64,000 bases of DNA from Pararge aegeria (taxonomy: Eukaryota > Arthropoda > Insecta > Lepidoptera > Nymphalidae), in NCBI RefSeq assembly GCF_905163445.1, contig NC_053197.1:14694001-14758000 (forward strand), read 5' to 3'. The notes beneath the pieces were generated by a model, which saw only the letters and a list, made by a program, of their open reading frames with translations, had not been told where the DNA came from and searched no databases. Positions 11,340-23,037 of this stretch are shown one piece after another (within the stretch, counting starts at the first letter, position 1; every line of letters starts with the position of its first letter). The position numbers were made by a program, and so were the translations under genes.

Positions 11340-12399
11340 TAGATTACCCGGTATAATTATCAAATGTCATTTACACAATAATTTATACAATCGATTTACA
11401 ACCTTAAAATCTGTACATAAAGTTAAAACTTCATTGCAAAATGTGTTGCAAGGGTCTCATGGTATTTAAAGTATCAACTTAAATCTCATATGAACTATGA
11501 CAATAACAATGGAAACTTAACCTTAAGGGGTTGTATATAGAGCTTATAGTTGGTAACTAATTGTCAAGGGTCTCCTGACTGTAAAGAGCTCTCAGATGGT
11601 CTACTTTCCACATTGATCGTTTTCCAAGGACTGTTTTGGTCAACATCTGAAATCAGAATGTCCCTTCTAGGTATATCTATTTTTGAGATTGTTGACTGGA
11701 ATTTTTTTTATAGTTATAATTATTGATTTACCAAGCAGTTAGCCAACTTGATGGTAAGTGGAAAATCATCGCTTATAAACAGTGCAACACTTCGCACATG
11801 GATGCAAGAAACACGTCTGCCCACCCGGAAATCAAACCCTCGAGCTCATTCACGTAGTCTATCGCGCTTACGACTAGACCATCGAGGTAGTTACCTTATA
11901 TTAATCTAACAAGTTCAAGGCTAGTCGCAAGCATTACTCAATTTAAAAGAATATGGCTTAGACCACTTTCGTAATGACCGGTTAATGTGACATAACCGTA
12001 TACTCATGTTATAGTTCGTGAGCCGGTGGCAAAATTCTTTTAATAAAAAGAAAAGAGTTAGATATTGAATTAAATACAAAATAAATAAATAATTAAATAT
12101 AACTTATATTTAGGTTCGCAGCAGGGTGCAGAATAAAAAGGTGTTAAGACTTATATTAATTTATTAGTCTAAGAGTTACATTATTAATTATTATAATATT
12201 AAAACTAAACTTTAAACTATGCTCGGCGGATTGGTGGCTCGAGCTCCCTAGGATCTTACCATAGGAAGCGTGGTAAAAAAAGGCATCGCATCACGATTCA
12301 AAGCTAGCCTCCGGAATTCGCTGCGCCGACGTAACTTAAACATGACGCGATACGACCGCTTATTGGCAGGCATACTATGGCTATCCCGTGGCTATTCCT
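11340..12399. repeat. Intergenic; one SINE-like unit, otherwise nothing
   Basis: Positions about 11735-11895 contain a minus-strand tRNA-like head (gatggtctagtcgtaagcgc read on the minus strand) and a box-B-like region, so this is probably another SINE family. The rest is AT-rich. Confidence 0.45.
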
Positions 12400-12618
12400 A
12401 CATAACATATACTACAACAATACACACATTGCCATCTAGCCCCAAAGTAAGCGTAGCTTGTGGTATGGGTACTAAGATGACTGATTAATATTTTTGTGAA
12501 TAATATACATACTTAATATCTATATTCATGTTCATCACACAAACATTTTCCAGTTGTGGGAATCGAACCTACACTCAGTAAGCAGGATCGCTGCACACTG
12601 CGTCAATCGGCGGTCAAG
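12400..12618 (-). repeat. SINE (family 1), minus orientation
   Basis: Contains ccatctagccccaaagtaag, ttcatcacacaaacattttc and cagttgtgggaatcgaacct, ending at the tRNA-like head near cgtcaatcggcggtc. Confidence 0.75.
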
Positions 12619-12684
12619 TAATCTATTCAATTCAAAGCCGATCTATTTATCGTCATAAATAGATCGGTTTACACTTTCATCACC

Positions 12685-12945
12685 ATCACTTGAACAGATT
12701 GGCGTCCACCGCTGGACATATGATGTCTTTTGTAGAGAGTTTCAACTTCCACGGTCTATGGCTGCTTGTATCCAGCGACTCGCTTGAAGTCAGCAGTCCA
12801 ACTCATTGGGTGTCGTCCAACGCTGCATTTACCGGTGCGAGGTCGCCATTCCAGCACCTTGGGTTCCACCGGTTCTCTGAGCTATGTGCCTCGCCCATTG
12901 CCACTTCAGCGACTCGTTGAGCTATATCGGTATCTCAAGTTCTTC
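12685..12945 (-). pseudogene. LINE ORF2 C-terminal fragment, frameshifted
   Basis: Minus-strand translation in shifting frames gives pieces like KWQWA.HIAQRT, GRWTPNELDC and SRWIQAAIDRG, ending in V.RWTPI. I recognise this order (KWQWAGHIARR ... RWTDD ... W.QAA.DR ... YVQQW) as the end of the reverse transcriptase protein of a common insect LINE. Frames change several times, so it is dead. Confidence 0.6.
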
Positions 12946-13850
12946 ATACTCGTTGGATCCCCTCATTCCTTATTTTATCACGTAGATATACTCCCAGCTT
13001 TGCTATCTACATCGACCGCTGAGTAACTGTGAGCCCTATTTTATGAGGTAAGCGAACACGTTTTAACGATATAAACTTTGTTGCAAACTTCACAGTGTAT
13101 GCAAGTGACACGACCAACGAAGTGCCACTCCATGTCCACCAACCTTAGGCGCCAAGCTGTTAAGCCTCATGTGTTTTACCGGCAACCAGCTTTGCTGCTT
13201 GGCCGCAAACCGAGCATGGCAGTAGTACTTACCCAGACGAGCTCTATCCCTCAAAGTACTACTACAACTCGTTACAAAAAACGCAAATGAAGTAATTTTA
13301 CAAACATTTATCGTATTCCTACACCAATCTCTTTCAGACTACTCTTTGTGGAAAATATTTCAATATTATAAAGGCGTAGTACACAATATATACTACAAAC
13401 ATGCTATCCTTTTTTTTTTTAAAGGATTTTCCTTTTTTCTTGGTCGCCGTTTCCTTGGCTTTCGATGTGCGTCCAGCGATTAATATCTTGGATCTTGAAA
13501 GGTGATATGTAAAATTTTCAATTTCTAATGACCGAAAGAATTAAAAAAGAATGATTTTCAACAACTTAGTAATTATATAAGCACCAAAATTTCCACTAGC
13601 TCTTTAACTATACAAGATGAATTCCAGACGACTTTTTGCTCCAGAACCTACATAAGGCACTTAGATAACTATCCTAATTGATTCGAATCAAGTTTTCTTT
13701 TAATTTATTTTTCTTTAAATCACATAATCGTCACGTAAGTACATAATCAACTACCTTAAGTAAGTCATATAAGAAGTAGTTTGAATTCCTGCGATTACCC
13801 CAAAACAACTAATTGCAAAAATTATTATTTACTAGCTGACCCGTTGGTTG
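12946..13850. other. Intergenic; dispersed repeat and AT-rich DNA
   Basis: Positions about 13150-13262 match the degenerate repeat of gene A intron 2 (ccggcaaccagc ... gtagtacttacccagacgag). A T10 run lies at 13411-13420. No gene recognised. Confidence 0.4.
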
Positions 13851-15425
13851 CACCAAATCTGTTATTACTGGAACATAATAAATAAAACGACATTTTCTAA
13901 AAAAGAATCCTAGCTAGATCGATGAATCGCCCCCGAAACCCCCTGTATACTGAATTTCATGAAAATCGTTGGAGCCGATTCCGAGATTCCAATTATATAT
14001 ATACAATATAATAATAAAAATAAATATATATACTACAACAATAGAAAGGTTTCTTCGAAGATTTTTTTTAAATCCGTAATAAAAAGTATTGGTACCCTAC
14101 GGCTGAAGTCTCCCACGAAACTAAAATTATTCCTTGCCCCTGCCGGGGACTGAACCCGGACATCCACTTATACAACTACAACTGCTCTTAGGAGGTCGTC
14201 AGACAGTCACTAACACAGAGTTTTTAATTTTCTCTATAAACAAAATACATATGTAAAATACTCTATATACTCATCATATCCTGTTCCTATTATAATATTA
14301 AGGATTACTTAAACGATAAAAAAGCTTGGGTGTGAATTGCTCTAAATAAATTAACTGTGAGATGGTGATAACAAAAAAAAATGTACCCGGCTTAGTTTGT
14401 TGTGGGCTCGTTTGGAACCCTCGTAGCTTTAGATTTAAGTTGACGAACGAAGTTATCACCATCCCCTTACAATTATGTAAACATATATGTATGAACGATA
14501 TGTATGATATTTTAATTGCTTGAAACGCACATAACTTAGAAAAGTTAAAAGTACTTGCTTCGAACTCGGCCCCCTGAAAGTGAAGCCGAAGTCCTAACCA
14601 CTAGGCTATCACCGCTCAAAAATATTGTTTGTTTTTTGATGTGGCATTAAATTAAGTTGTTGATCTAAAAAAAATTAAAATATTCAGTATCGCTAAGCCT
14701 TAAATGAGGGGTTTGCTGCTGTCCGCTGGGGAGTTCTGTCCCTTATCTCCAACCACAGTTTGGACAAAATTAAACACATATCATAAACCCCTACAGTACA
14801 AAAATAATTATTTAAAACGGTTATAATTTGTCCGAGTTATGGTGTAAAATCGTCAAACACTCATCCCCTCTCCCAAAGGAACCAAGCTTAATGTGATGAT
14901 AAAAAGTATTCTATATTACTTCCAAGAATATGTGTACTAAGTTTCATGATTATCGGTTTAGTAGTTTTTGCGTGAAAGCGTAACAAACTAACTTACATTG
15001 ACATTTATAATTTACTAGCGGACCCCAGCGCCATCTGTCGGGCTGATTTGTGCATCCAAACCATCCAGGGTGCCACCCAAAAGCATACCAAAAAATTCAC
15101 TGAAATCGGTCCAGCCGTTTAGGAGGAGTTCAGTGACATACACACGCACACAAGAAATATATATATAAAGACTAGATGTGCTCTGTGGCTTCGCCCGCGT
15201 AATTTTGGGTACTGATACATATACACACCTATAATCATATATGAGATTTTTTCACAAACATTTTTTTATCTTACGTAACTTTTTTTTAAAGAAAAGTATA
15301 CTATATTATTTCTAATAACTCCAAGAATATGTATAAAAAGTTTCATGAAGATCAGATGAGTGGTTTTCGCGTGAAAGCGTTACAAACAAACTAACATTCA
15401 CATTTATAATATTAGTAGGGATAGG
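13832..15425. repeat. Cluster of RTE-like tails, SINE and LINE fragments
   Basis: Positions 14385-14500 are a LINE 3' end (gtttgttgtgggctcgtttg). Positions 14510-14620 are a minus family 2 SINE piece. Positions 14850-15005, 15012-15175 and 15175-15425 are consecutive RTE-like 3' regions with ggttttcgcgtgaaagcgtt, aaatcggtccagccgttta and acattcacatttataatatt. No intact frame. Confidence 0.55.
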
Positions 15426-15695
15426 GATCATAAAATAATAATAATAAATATTATAGGGGATACACAAATCAATTCTGAAAATCGTGCGGCATTGGTACTC
15501 CCACCAGATTAATTCTGACTCATAGATTGCACTGCTAATACTATGACATAATCTCAGTGCATGCTCCATCAACATCTATTAATTCGAACTTGATATTAGA
15601 AAGCGGGAAAATCAAGCACTTTAAATAATAATAACTTTAAATAATAATAGTGTTAAGATTATGATATTTAATGATGCCTGGAATGTTTTGCATCA
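15426..15695. other. No gene; nothing recognised
   Basis: AT-rich stretch without repeat matches or splice-bounded open frames. Confidence 0.35.
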
Positions 15696-15704
15696 TATAA
15701 GCAA

Positions 15705-16150
15705 TGGCGTGCATAGAGGGTATGCACAGGGTATGCAGATGATATAAAATAAAAAAAATCGCCAGTACGAGTTATAAATACTCAAGGGTAGGCTTTCTAT
15801 AACTCTTACAATGCATATCCTTAAGTTTTTTATAACTCTTACTGGAGATTTTCTTCGTTTTATATCATCTCAATACGGTTGATTGGCGCAGTTTGAGCGA
15901 TCCTGCTTTCTGAGTCCAATGCCGTGGGTTCGATTCCCACTGCTGGAAAATGTTTGTGTGATGAGCATGAATGTTTTTCAGTGTCTGAGTGTCTATATAT
16001 ATATATTCTAAGTATTTATGTATATTATGGGTATTAGTCTTAGTACCCATAACACAAGCTACGGTTACTTTGGGGCTAGATGGCGATGTGTGTATTGTCG
16101 TAGAATATTTAAAAAAAAAAATCTGTGCATACCCTCTATGCACGCCACTG
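15705..16150. mobile_element. hAT-type MITE with a SINE inside
   Basis: Ends are caatggcgtgcatagagggt and ccctctatgcacgccactg. Flanking 8-mers catataag and catataat agree at 7 of 8 positions, as expected for a hAT target-site duplication. The interior is an imperfect hairpin interrupted by a plus-strand family 1 SINE at 15871-16117. Confidence 0.75.
15871..16117 (+). repeat. SINE (family 1)
   Basis: A tRNA-like head (ggttgattggcgcagtttga), box-B-like gggttcgattccc, body gatgagcatgaatgtttttc and tail near cgtagaatatt. It is inserted in the hAT-type MITE. Confidence 0.8.
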
Positions 16151-16160
16151 CATATAATAC

Positions 16161-16303
16161 AGCAATGGCGTGCACTTCCTACGGGCGCAAAAGCACTGCC
16201 TAACCAAAAATTCATATATCGATAGGAGGAGGATTTTTGCCGTTTTATGCAATTTTCCCGCTGTACGCATACCCTGGTAAGAAACCCAGTGCACGCCACT
16301 GTA
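16161..16303. mobile_element. hAT-type MITE
   Basis: TIRs caatggcgtgcac and gtgcacgccactg bound a 143-bp element starting 11 nt after the previous copy. It contains the gcaaaagcactgcctaaccaa internal end shared with the copies at 16782-16921 and 31969-32108. Confidence 0.7.
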
Positions 16304-16344
16304 AGCCAGTTCTTTTTTCCAGTTATACTTGGACAACCAAAAAA

Positions 16345-16560
16345 GAAGACCCAGCACGGCTAGCATGGGCAGGAGACAATTATATCCCCGGGGAAAGGAT
16401 TTAAATCTATCTTCTCCCACAGCTTTATCAACTCTCAGAGCACTGGCGCACAAGTGGAAATAATATCCTAATAATATATGTGTATTAATAAACGGGGGTT
16501 AAACCTCTCCTATTCCATGTCCAGTAATTAAGCAGGTATAATTTTTATCTCCTGATTACC
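16345..16560 (-). mobile_element. Harbinger-type MITE copy
   Basis: cacggctagcatgggcagga, gataactatcccc-like blocks, ctcccacagctttatcaact and the far end tataatttttatctcctga match the family of the 33.3-37.2 kb element. The far TIR is shortened. Confidence 0.65.
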
Positions 16561-16689
16561 TTCCGATTACACCATTTGTACACTTTGTCATTGATTCACT
16601 TTGACATTGAAAAAGTTCATGTAAGAAGCTAAACTCTAGTAGTGTAACTAGAGCTATCTAGTATATTAGAGCTACTTGTTGCTTTATGA

Positions 16690-17735
16690 TGAAATAACAT
16701 TCTTCTGTCTTGATTGTCTATCTGTGGATTACTGATTGGTGCGAAAGGATATTGCCAATGTAACATATACCTCATAACAGTGGCGTGCACGGGGTATTCA
16801 GCCAGGGTATGCATAAAGCAAATACATAGCATGAAATGAATAAGAATCCCCTCAAATACGAGTTTAATATAATAATTTGGGTATGCAGTGCTTTTGTGCA
16901 TGTAGGAAGTGCACGCCACTGCCTCATAACAAAACGTACAAGTTATATATTATTACTGACATTGTAGATTGTTTATTTTAACTAGGTTGCCCTGTTTTTA
17001 AAATGGCGCGAAGGGTCGTCTTGTCGTGTCGGCAACTAATTCGGTATACAACCTCATGCGATTATCTACTTGTGTTTAGAAAGTAAGACCACACGGTCTT
17101 ACAGAGGAATTGATTGTTACTCAATTTGTACACTTTGTCACTTACTTTGACTCTAAAATAGTTCATGTCAGAATTATGTCTAGCAATTCTAGCAGTATAA
17201 CAAAGTGCAATTTTATAAATTTAAAATGCATATAAAAAATTTCGGAACCCACAGGATTTGAACCTGCGACTCTCGGGCAATCGCGGCCTGAGCTCTTTCA
17301 CCAATTAAGCTCCGACTCTCCTACCGTCGATGCCGAAATTAGCATATGCCTTTCACAACAGCCTTATAGCGACTGTAGCGTCATCTAGTAGGAAACGTTG
17401 CAGTTTCGATCTACTTTTTCAAAAGTCCATATTACAATGAGACACGTTTGAAACAAGAGATGGCACATTGCTTTTTTATATTTTTATAATTTTTATTAGT
17501 GTTTTTACCTACACTTGGAGGAATTATCAATTTTATAAATTTAAAACGCATATAAAAAAATACGGAACCGACAGGATTTGAACCTGCGACTCTCGGGCAA
17601 TCTGCTACTAAACTGCAATGTCGGTAATTTGATATAACTTGTAAGTTTTGTTATGAGGTATATGTTACATTGACAATACCCTTTCGCACCAATCAGTAAT
17701 CCACAGATAGACAATCAAGTCAGAAGAATTTTATT
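16690..17735. repeat. Inverted repeat pair with MITE and SINE insertions
   Basis: The left arm (about 16690-16975: ttgattgtctatctgtggat ... gaaaggatattgccaatgta) and the right arm (17621-17733: tacattgacaataccctttc ... atccacagatagacaatcaa) are inverted copies. The left arm is split by a hAT-type MITE. The spacer holds two minus-oriented SINE copies with the heads cacaggatttgaacctgcga (17246) and gacaggatttgaacctgcga (17571). Confidence 0.65.
16781..16921. mobile_element. hAT-type MITE with exact 8-bp target duplication
   Basis: The TIRs cagtggcgtgcac and gtgcacgccactg are flanked on both sides by CCTCATAA. The undisturbed site tatacctcataacaaaac can be read, inverted, in the right arm at about 17654-17671. 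This defines both the element ends and the insertion. Confidence 0.85.
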
Positions 17736-17901
17736 ACATCACACAAACCCACAAATTCAAAGTGCATTAATCGTAATAAAAACAACAGCTTTGTTGGCAA
17801 ACCGAGACAATGATGGTGAACGTATTGAATGTTAATATGGGAATTTCTTTGTGGCTAGTACAAAGTGTTACCGTGCGAAGTTACAGGCGAAGTTGTGTAT
17901 T

Positions 17902-18415
17902 TGACGACCTCCCTGGCGCAACGGTGAGCGCTGTGAATTTAAGTAGATCCCGGGTTCGATTCCCGGCTGGGGAATTTATTATTTCTGAATTTTCTCTGGT
18001 CGGGTCTTAGCTTTAGGCTGTGGCTAGTTAGCACCCTACCGACAAAGACGTGCCGCTAAGCGACTTAGTATTCCGGTGCGATGTCGTGTAGAATTTGAAT
18101 ATGGGGTATGACTACCATATTCCCTAACAGGCAGTGGCGTGCATAGAGGGTATGCACAGGTATGCAGATTTAATAATGAAGAAAATCTCCAGTACGAGTT
18201 ATAAATTCTAAGGGGTAGGCTTCTCTTAAAATGCCTATCCTTAAGTTTTGCATAACTCGTACTGGAGATTTTCTTCATTTTATATCATCTGCATACCCTG
18301 TGCATACCCTCTATGCACGCCCCTGCTAACAGATTAGCCCGCTACCATCTTAAACTGCATCGTCACTTTTCACCAGGTCAGATTGCAGTCAAGGGCTAAC
18401 CTGTAGTGGAAAAAT
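17902..18415 (+). repeat. SINE (family 3) carrying a hAT-type MITE
   Basis: The head gacgacctccctggcgcaac and box-B-like gggttcgattccc start the SINE. Its tail (cccgctaccatcttaaactg ... agtcaagggctaacctgtag) continues beyond the MITE at 18132-18325. Confidence 0.75.
18132..18325. mobile_element. hAT-type MITE with long hairpin interior
   Basis: The ends are cagtggcgtgcatagagggt and ccctctatgcacgcccctg, and the two halves (gaaaatctccagtacgagtt / aactcgtactggagattttc) pair over most of their length. Flanking 8-mers ctaacagg and ctaacaga match at 7 positions. Confidence 0.75.
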
Positions 18416-18479
18416 ATATTGTACGATTTTTGACGATATTTTTATCACAATCATAATCATTGTGAACATTATTGGGTCC

Positions 18480-18720
18480 GTTCTGGAAATTAGCGTTGCT
18501 GTATTCCTTGACAGGTGCCACTGTCATGGACAAAGACGTGCCGAGTTGATTAAGCGTTCCGGTACGATGTCGCCTAGAAATCGATTAGTGGTATAGGTTT
18601 AACACAACTGCCATACTCCTGACAGGTTAGCCCGTTACCATCTTAGACTGCATCATAAGTTACCAGCAGGTGAGATTGCGGTCTAGGGCTAACGCGTAGG
18701 AGAATTAAAAAAAAATCTTA
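18480..18720 (+). repeat. SINE (family 3) tail copy
   Basis: Contains gacaaagacgtgccgagttg, ttaagcgttccggtacgatg and gcccgttaccatcttagact, matching the body and tail of the copy just upstream. Confidence 0.65.
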
Positions 18721-18954
18721 AAAAAAAGCTTCCCTATGGATCATTCATATTTAATTGCATGGGTCTTCTGCGACTGGCCTAGTGACCGCTCGTTCTAATA
18801 TGTTCATTCACGAAACGCATGGAATGTTGCAACAAAACAATACAGCGGATCACTTGGTAATCAGATTGCGGATTATGTCACAGTCAGTTTTATATGTATG
18901 ACAGCGCTCGGCTTACTGTCACTCATCACATTCACATTGGCATCACATTGACAT

Positions 18955-19345
18955 TGGTAGCGACGATTTAAAAGTTAGTGAATGATAGATTTTCCAGGGG
19001 CCCGAGTTCGAATCCCGCACCTCTAACTTTTCTTATTTACGTGCGCTAAAGACAATTAAATCACTTGCTTTAACGTTGAAGGACAACATCGTGAGGAAAT
19101 CTGCGTGCCAGAGTTCTATAATGTTCTCTAAGGCATGCGGAGTCCACTAAACCGCATAGGGCCAGCGTGTGAGACTAGGCCCTAATCCCTTAATTTTTTA
19201 GGATGAGACCCGTCGTGGGTAATCTAATACTCTATAAGGCGGCATCCACTAAACCGCACAGGGCCAGCGTGTGAGACTAGGCCCTAAACCCTTTATTTTT
19301 TAGGATGAGACCCGTGCCCTGTCGTGGGTAATCGGTTGATATGAT
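18955..19345 (+). repeat. SINE (family 2) with an internal tandem duplication
   Basis: A box-B-like ccgagttcgaatcccg near 19002 is followed by the usual tail. The tail segment gcgg..tccactaaaccgca ... gatgagacccg is repeated, at about 19137-19238 and 19239-19335, about 100 bp each and nearly identical. Confidence 0.65.
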
Positions 19346-21205
19346 CATGATGAAGTTGAACTATTATTATAACTTGTTTGCGATGGTAAACAGGATTAAT
19401 GGCTTATCGTGCTTTTCGAGGTGGGGGGGGGGGGGGGGATACCGCGGATTTTCCAACTTCAACATAACATAAGGATTAACAACGTCTTGACCCGGAAATC
19501 GAACCTAGGATAACGATCTGTAGTTGAACATCAAGACTTTGCTCTAGTGGTCGCCATGAACATATCGATCGAGAAATTTCACCAAAGATAACAATTTATA
19601 ACATTTCACTGGAAATAGGTGAATAAAACACCTCAATCTAGATACCTTTAGGCCCCTCCATTTCCGCCGACATTACGTCACCGCTCTGCAGGAATGTCGG
19701 TCTGTCTGTTCGCTAATAAGGCTGAAACATTTCCCGACTCACCTTTTTCTCGTAGCGTCGGCTCATTTTCTTAGAAGCGACTTCCCTGTTATTTATTACT
19801 GGCAGTAACTCGCAACTTCATCCGAGCATACATATTTTTGAAGCGAAAACTTCTTTAGGCGCGTTGAGCTGTATTTGGGTGAGCTTGAAACTCGCTTCAT
19901 CGTCACCGCACGCTTCCCATGAGCTCTGTGTATATTGTGCAAGTATATCGTCATCTTCATCAACCCACTAACGGCTCTCTACAGGGCACGGGTCTCCTCC
20001 CACAATGTGCCCTGTGGGCCGGTAAAGGGTTGATGCGACGATGATCTTTTAGGAATATAATAATAGGTGTTTTTCACTGAACTGAATCTCAGTGCCCGGC
20101 CGCAGGCACGTCTATTTATGTTCTAACCTAACCTAATGTCTTTTTACACGCTTTATATTAGCTTCACTTGTATGTTTGTTTGTAACCGACTTCTTTGGGC
20201 GCGATTTTGACCCACTTTAAACGGTCAGATTTCTTTCAAACTTTGTAGACATATCGAGGACCGATGACAATACACTAATCTGAAAAGATTATTCCAATTT
20301 TCACTATAAAAAATAAGATTTTTTACTAATTACTACAGCGCCATCTAGACCCAAATGTAAAAAACCTATGGCGTTCGCGTACCTAACAAATTCCACAGAA
20401 AACAATAAGCTACTAGATGGTAGAGGGCGTTAGCTATTACTTTTTAATGTCCTGTTTTAAATAATAATTAGAACTTGCATTTCGAGAGACGGGCACACTG
20501 AATAAAAAAAAAATATTTTATCTCTTTAATGGTGGATGGGTTACCGATTAATTTTGCTCTAATAAAAATAATAGATCAAGAAAAACTAAAAAAAAATCGC
20601 TATTATGAATAAACTAAAAGAAAGAAATTAGTTTAGTTTTTTATACCAAGCGTGTTTTTTTAGTTTGTTTGAACTATTTAATTATTTCAAACAAAAATAT
20701 GAGCCTTAAAGCCTTATTCTCACTGTGGGAGGAGACCCGTTCTCTGTAGTGGGCCGTTAATGGGTTGATGAGACGAAAATCTTTAAGGAATATAGAAATA
20801 ATGTCTTTTTTCTAACAGATTTATGGGTTTTAATGACAGTATGATGTAATTTTCCCAAAACTAGGCTGTCGACCAAGTGATCTGGTTTTGCGGAATAATA
20901 GATATTCCGAGAGGCACCACGGAACGCGACCGTTTTTTAAAACCAACTACAGAACGATTCGCGTTGCACCACATGTTAAAAATAGATTTTCTGGTGCACG
21001 TCGATTTGGTTTAGGTATAGGAGAAGCCATTAAGTTTACCTGTATCGCATAAGAATTGGTGTTAGTTTGTCCATCTGCGGTCTGACGTGATCGTGTGATC
21101 AGAAACAATTAAATATTTTGTAATAATATTCATAATAATAATAATCTTTATTTAAGTCATCAAAGCTCATAATATTGTTAGAAAAAAGACATTATTTCTA
21201 TATTC
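19346..21205. other. Intergenic, repeat-derived, no gene
   Basis: A run of 16 G lies at 19423-19438. Family 2 SINE tail pieces lie at 19960-20030 and 20720-20770. Positions 20180-20500 (accgacttctttgggcgcga ... acagcgccatctagacccaa) look like LINE non-coding sequence. No coding exon with splice borders found. Confidence 0.4.
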
Positions 21206-21209
21206 CTAA

Positions 21210-21615
21210 AACAGAGCCCACAACAGAGCACGGGTGTCCTCCAACTATGAAAATGGTTTAGGCCGTAGTACACCACGCTGGCCCAGTGCGGATTGGTGGA
21301 CTCCACACGCCTTTTGAGAGCATTATGAACAACACAGGCATACAGGTTTCCTCACGATAAGCAAAGTATTAACGACAAGGATGCTTGGAAGGAGGCCATT
21401 CCGCTCTCATTTCTAGGAAAACAGAAAAATTCTCAAGCTTGTTAAACTGTAAAATGATGTTGGAAAAGAGCAATCTGCTGAGTTTCTTGCCAGCTCTTCC
21501 CAGTGGAATCTGCCTTCCGAACCGGTGGCAGAGGTACTACAAACAGACTGACTTGACGTTTCAAAAGTGCTTGTTAAACTAGGCTTTCTTGAAATGAACG
21601 ATTTTTGAATTATCT
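21210..21615. repeat. SINE (family 2, minus) followed by LINE 3' end (plus)
   Basis: Positions 21210-21365 read caacagagcacgggtgtcct ... ggattggtggactccacacg. Positions 21375-21615 match the LINE end aaggatgcttggaaggaggc ... agagcaatctgctgagtttc ... cttgaaatgaacgatttttg. Confidence 0.65.
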
Positions 21616-23035
21616 ACTTATATATTTATTTTATAAAACCGACAGCTATCAAGTTTCTACGTTTTGAGTAGCTTATTACAGGTTTTCACAAAGAAAAAAT
21701 AATTTCAAAATAAATTACATTTTAAATATAACTCCATTACAAAATAAATGTATAAAAATATTTTACTCATTAATAAGGTTATAATGGTAAAAAATAAAAT
21801 AGAATTAAAATAGAATTGAAATGAAATTATAATAAAATAAAAAGAAAAAGAAAGGTGAAACTAAAAAAAAAAAAAAAAAATTATAAATATTTGATAAAAA
21901 TTGTTCACATTACTCAGAAAAGTTAGAAGTGCGTGCTGGGATTCGAACTCGGCTCCCCGAATGTCAAGTTGAAGCTCCACCCACTGGGCTATCAAAGCTA
22001 CAATGCAGTGCAATGCATCCCGGATATTGCGCCATTAAATTACCCTAGCCTGTAAGGACTTGCAGAGCACATCATCGGTTACGTGTTTAAAAAGTTACCA
22101 AACGGCCTAAAATCCCAATAAGGCGGTGATATTTCAATCAGAGCACGTGATTGGCGGCATCTCAACTATCCCCAGATGACGTTACGACAGGAAAACTTAT
22201 AAATATTCATCAGGTAAGTTAGTAAGTAAGTCAACTAGGAATACCTACTACTTAAGCTGATCGCATATTACTAATAAATTCGTTTCCGTAGTAAAACTTC
22301 TTTAGGCGCGACTAGGAAGTAACTCAGATTGTTTTTCTGACGGAAGTAACGCTTACGTCAGACGTCTGTGTAGTTTCCGCTATTTAAAAATAATAATTTC
22401 GATTGTTCATAAGTATATGTCATATACTCCACGCTTTTTGACTTACACGCCAGCTAGTGGCAAACATCATAATTAATTAGGTTTTTTTTTTGCAATATTT
22501 TCAAACGGATCAATTGTGAATAGCAAAGTGAATAAAAATTCAATATTTTAAATTCAATTTTTTTTTTAAATCTCTAAATATACTGGTTTATTAATAAAAT
22601 TTCTGACGATTGAAGAAATTGAAATTGAAATTCTATAATATTCAATGACAAGGTTATATTGACAAGTGCTGATCTAATCTTCAATTTTCTCCTCTCAATT
22701 ATTCTATATAACAAATGAAAATATTTATAAAATGTGAAAGTGATATTAATGAATTTAAATTACAATATAAAACGAAACAGTGAATATTAAATGAAATGGC
22801 GGAGTCCCAGGAACATTTTACTCTTTCGTCAATAAATAATAATAAAAGTTTTACTTCAATCGCGCGTAAAGGTTACACGCACACCCTTTTTAATTATCAT
22901 CACTTCGATCAAAATTCTATTTTTTTTTATTTCAAGTAGGTAATATAGGCACTTTTGAAACGCATTTGATGCTGAGTTATCCAAAATGAGGTTTTATAAA
23001 AAAACCTTTAACATTCTACTGCAAGTCTAATTATG
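21616..23035. other. Intergenic, AT-rich, no gene
   Basis: An 18-A run is at 21863-21880. Positions 21920-22000 form a minus family 2 SINE head. The motif aaacttctttaggcgcg at 22306-22322 also occurs near 19848. Nothing coding recognised. Confidence 0.4.
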
Positions 23036-23037
23036 CT

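Noticed and set aside
17246..17330. tRNA-like sequence on the minus strand
   Set aside because: The same head with a shared body occurs at 17571, 24598 and 63130; it is a SINE head, not a tRNA gene.
15000..19000. Spaced repeats suggestive of a CRISPR array
   Set aside because: The repeats are dispersed SINE and MITE copies with irregular spacing in animal DNA.
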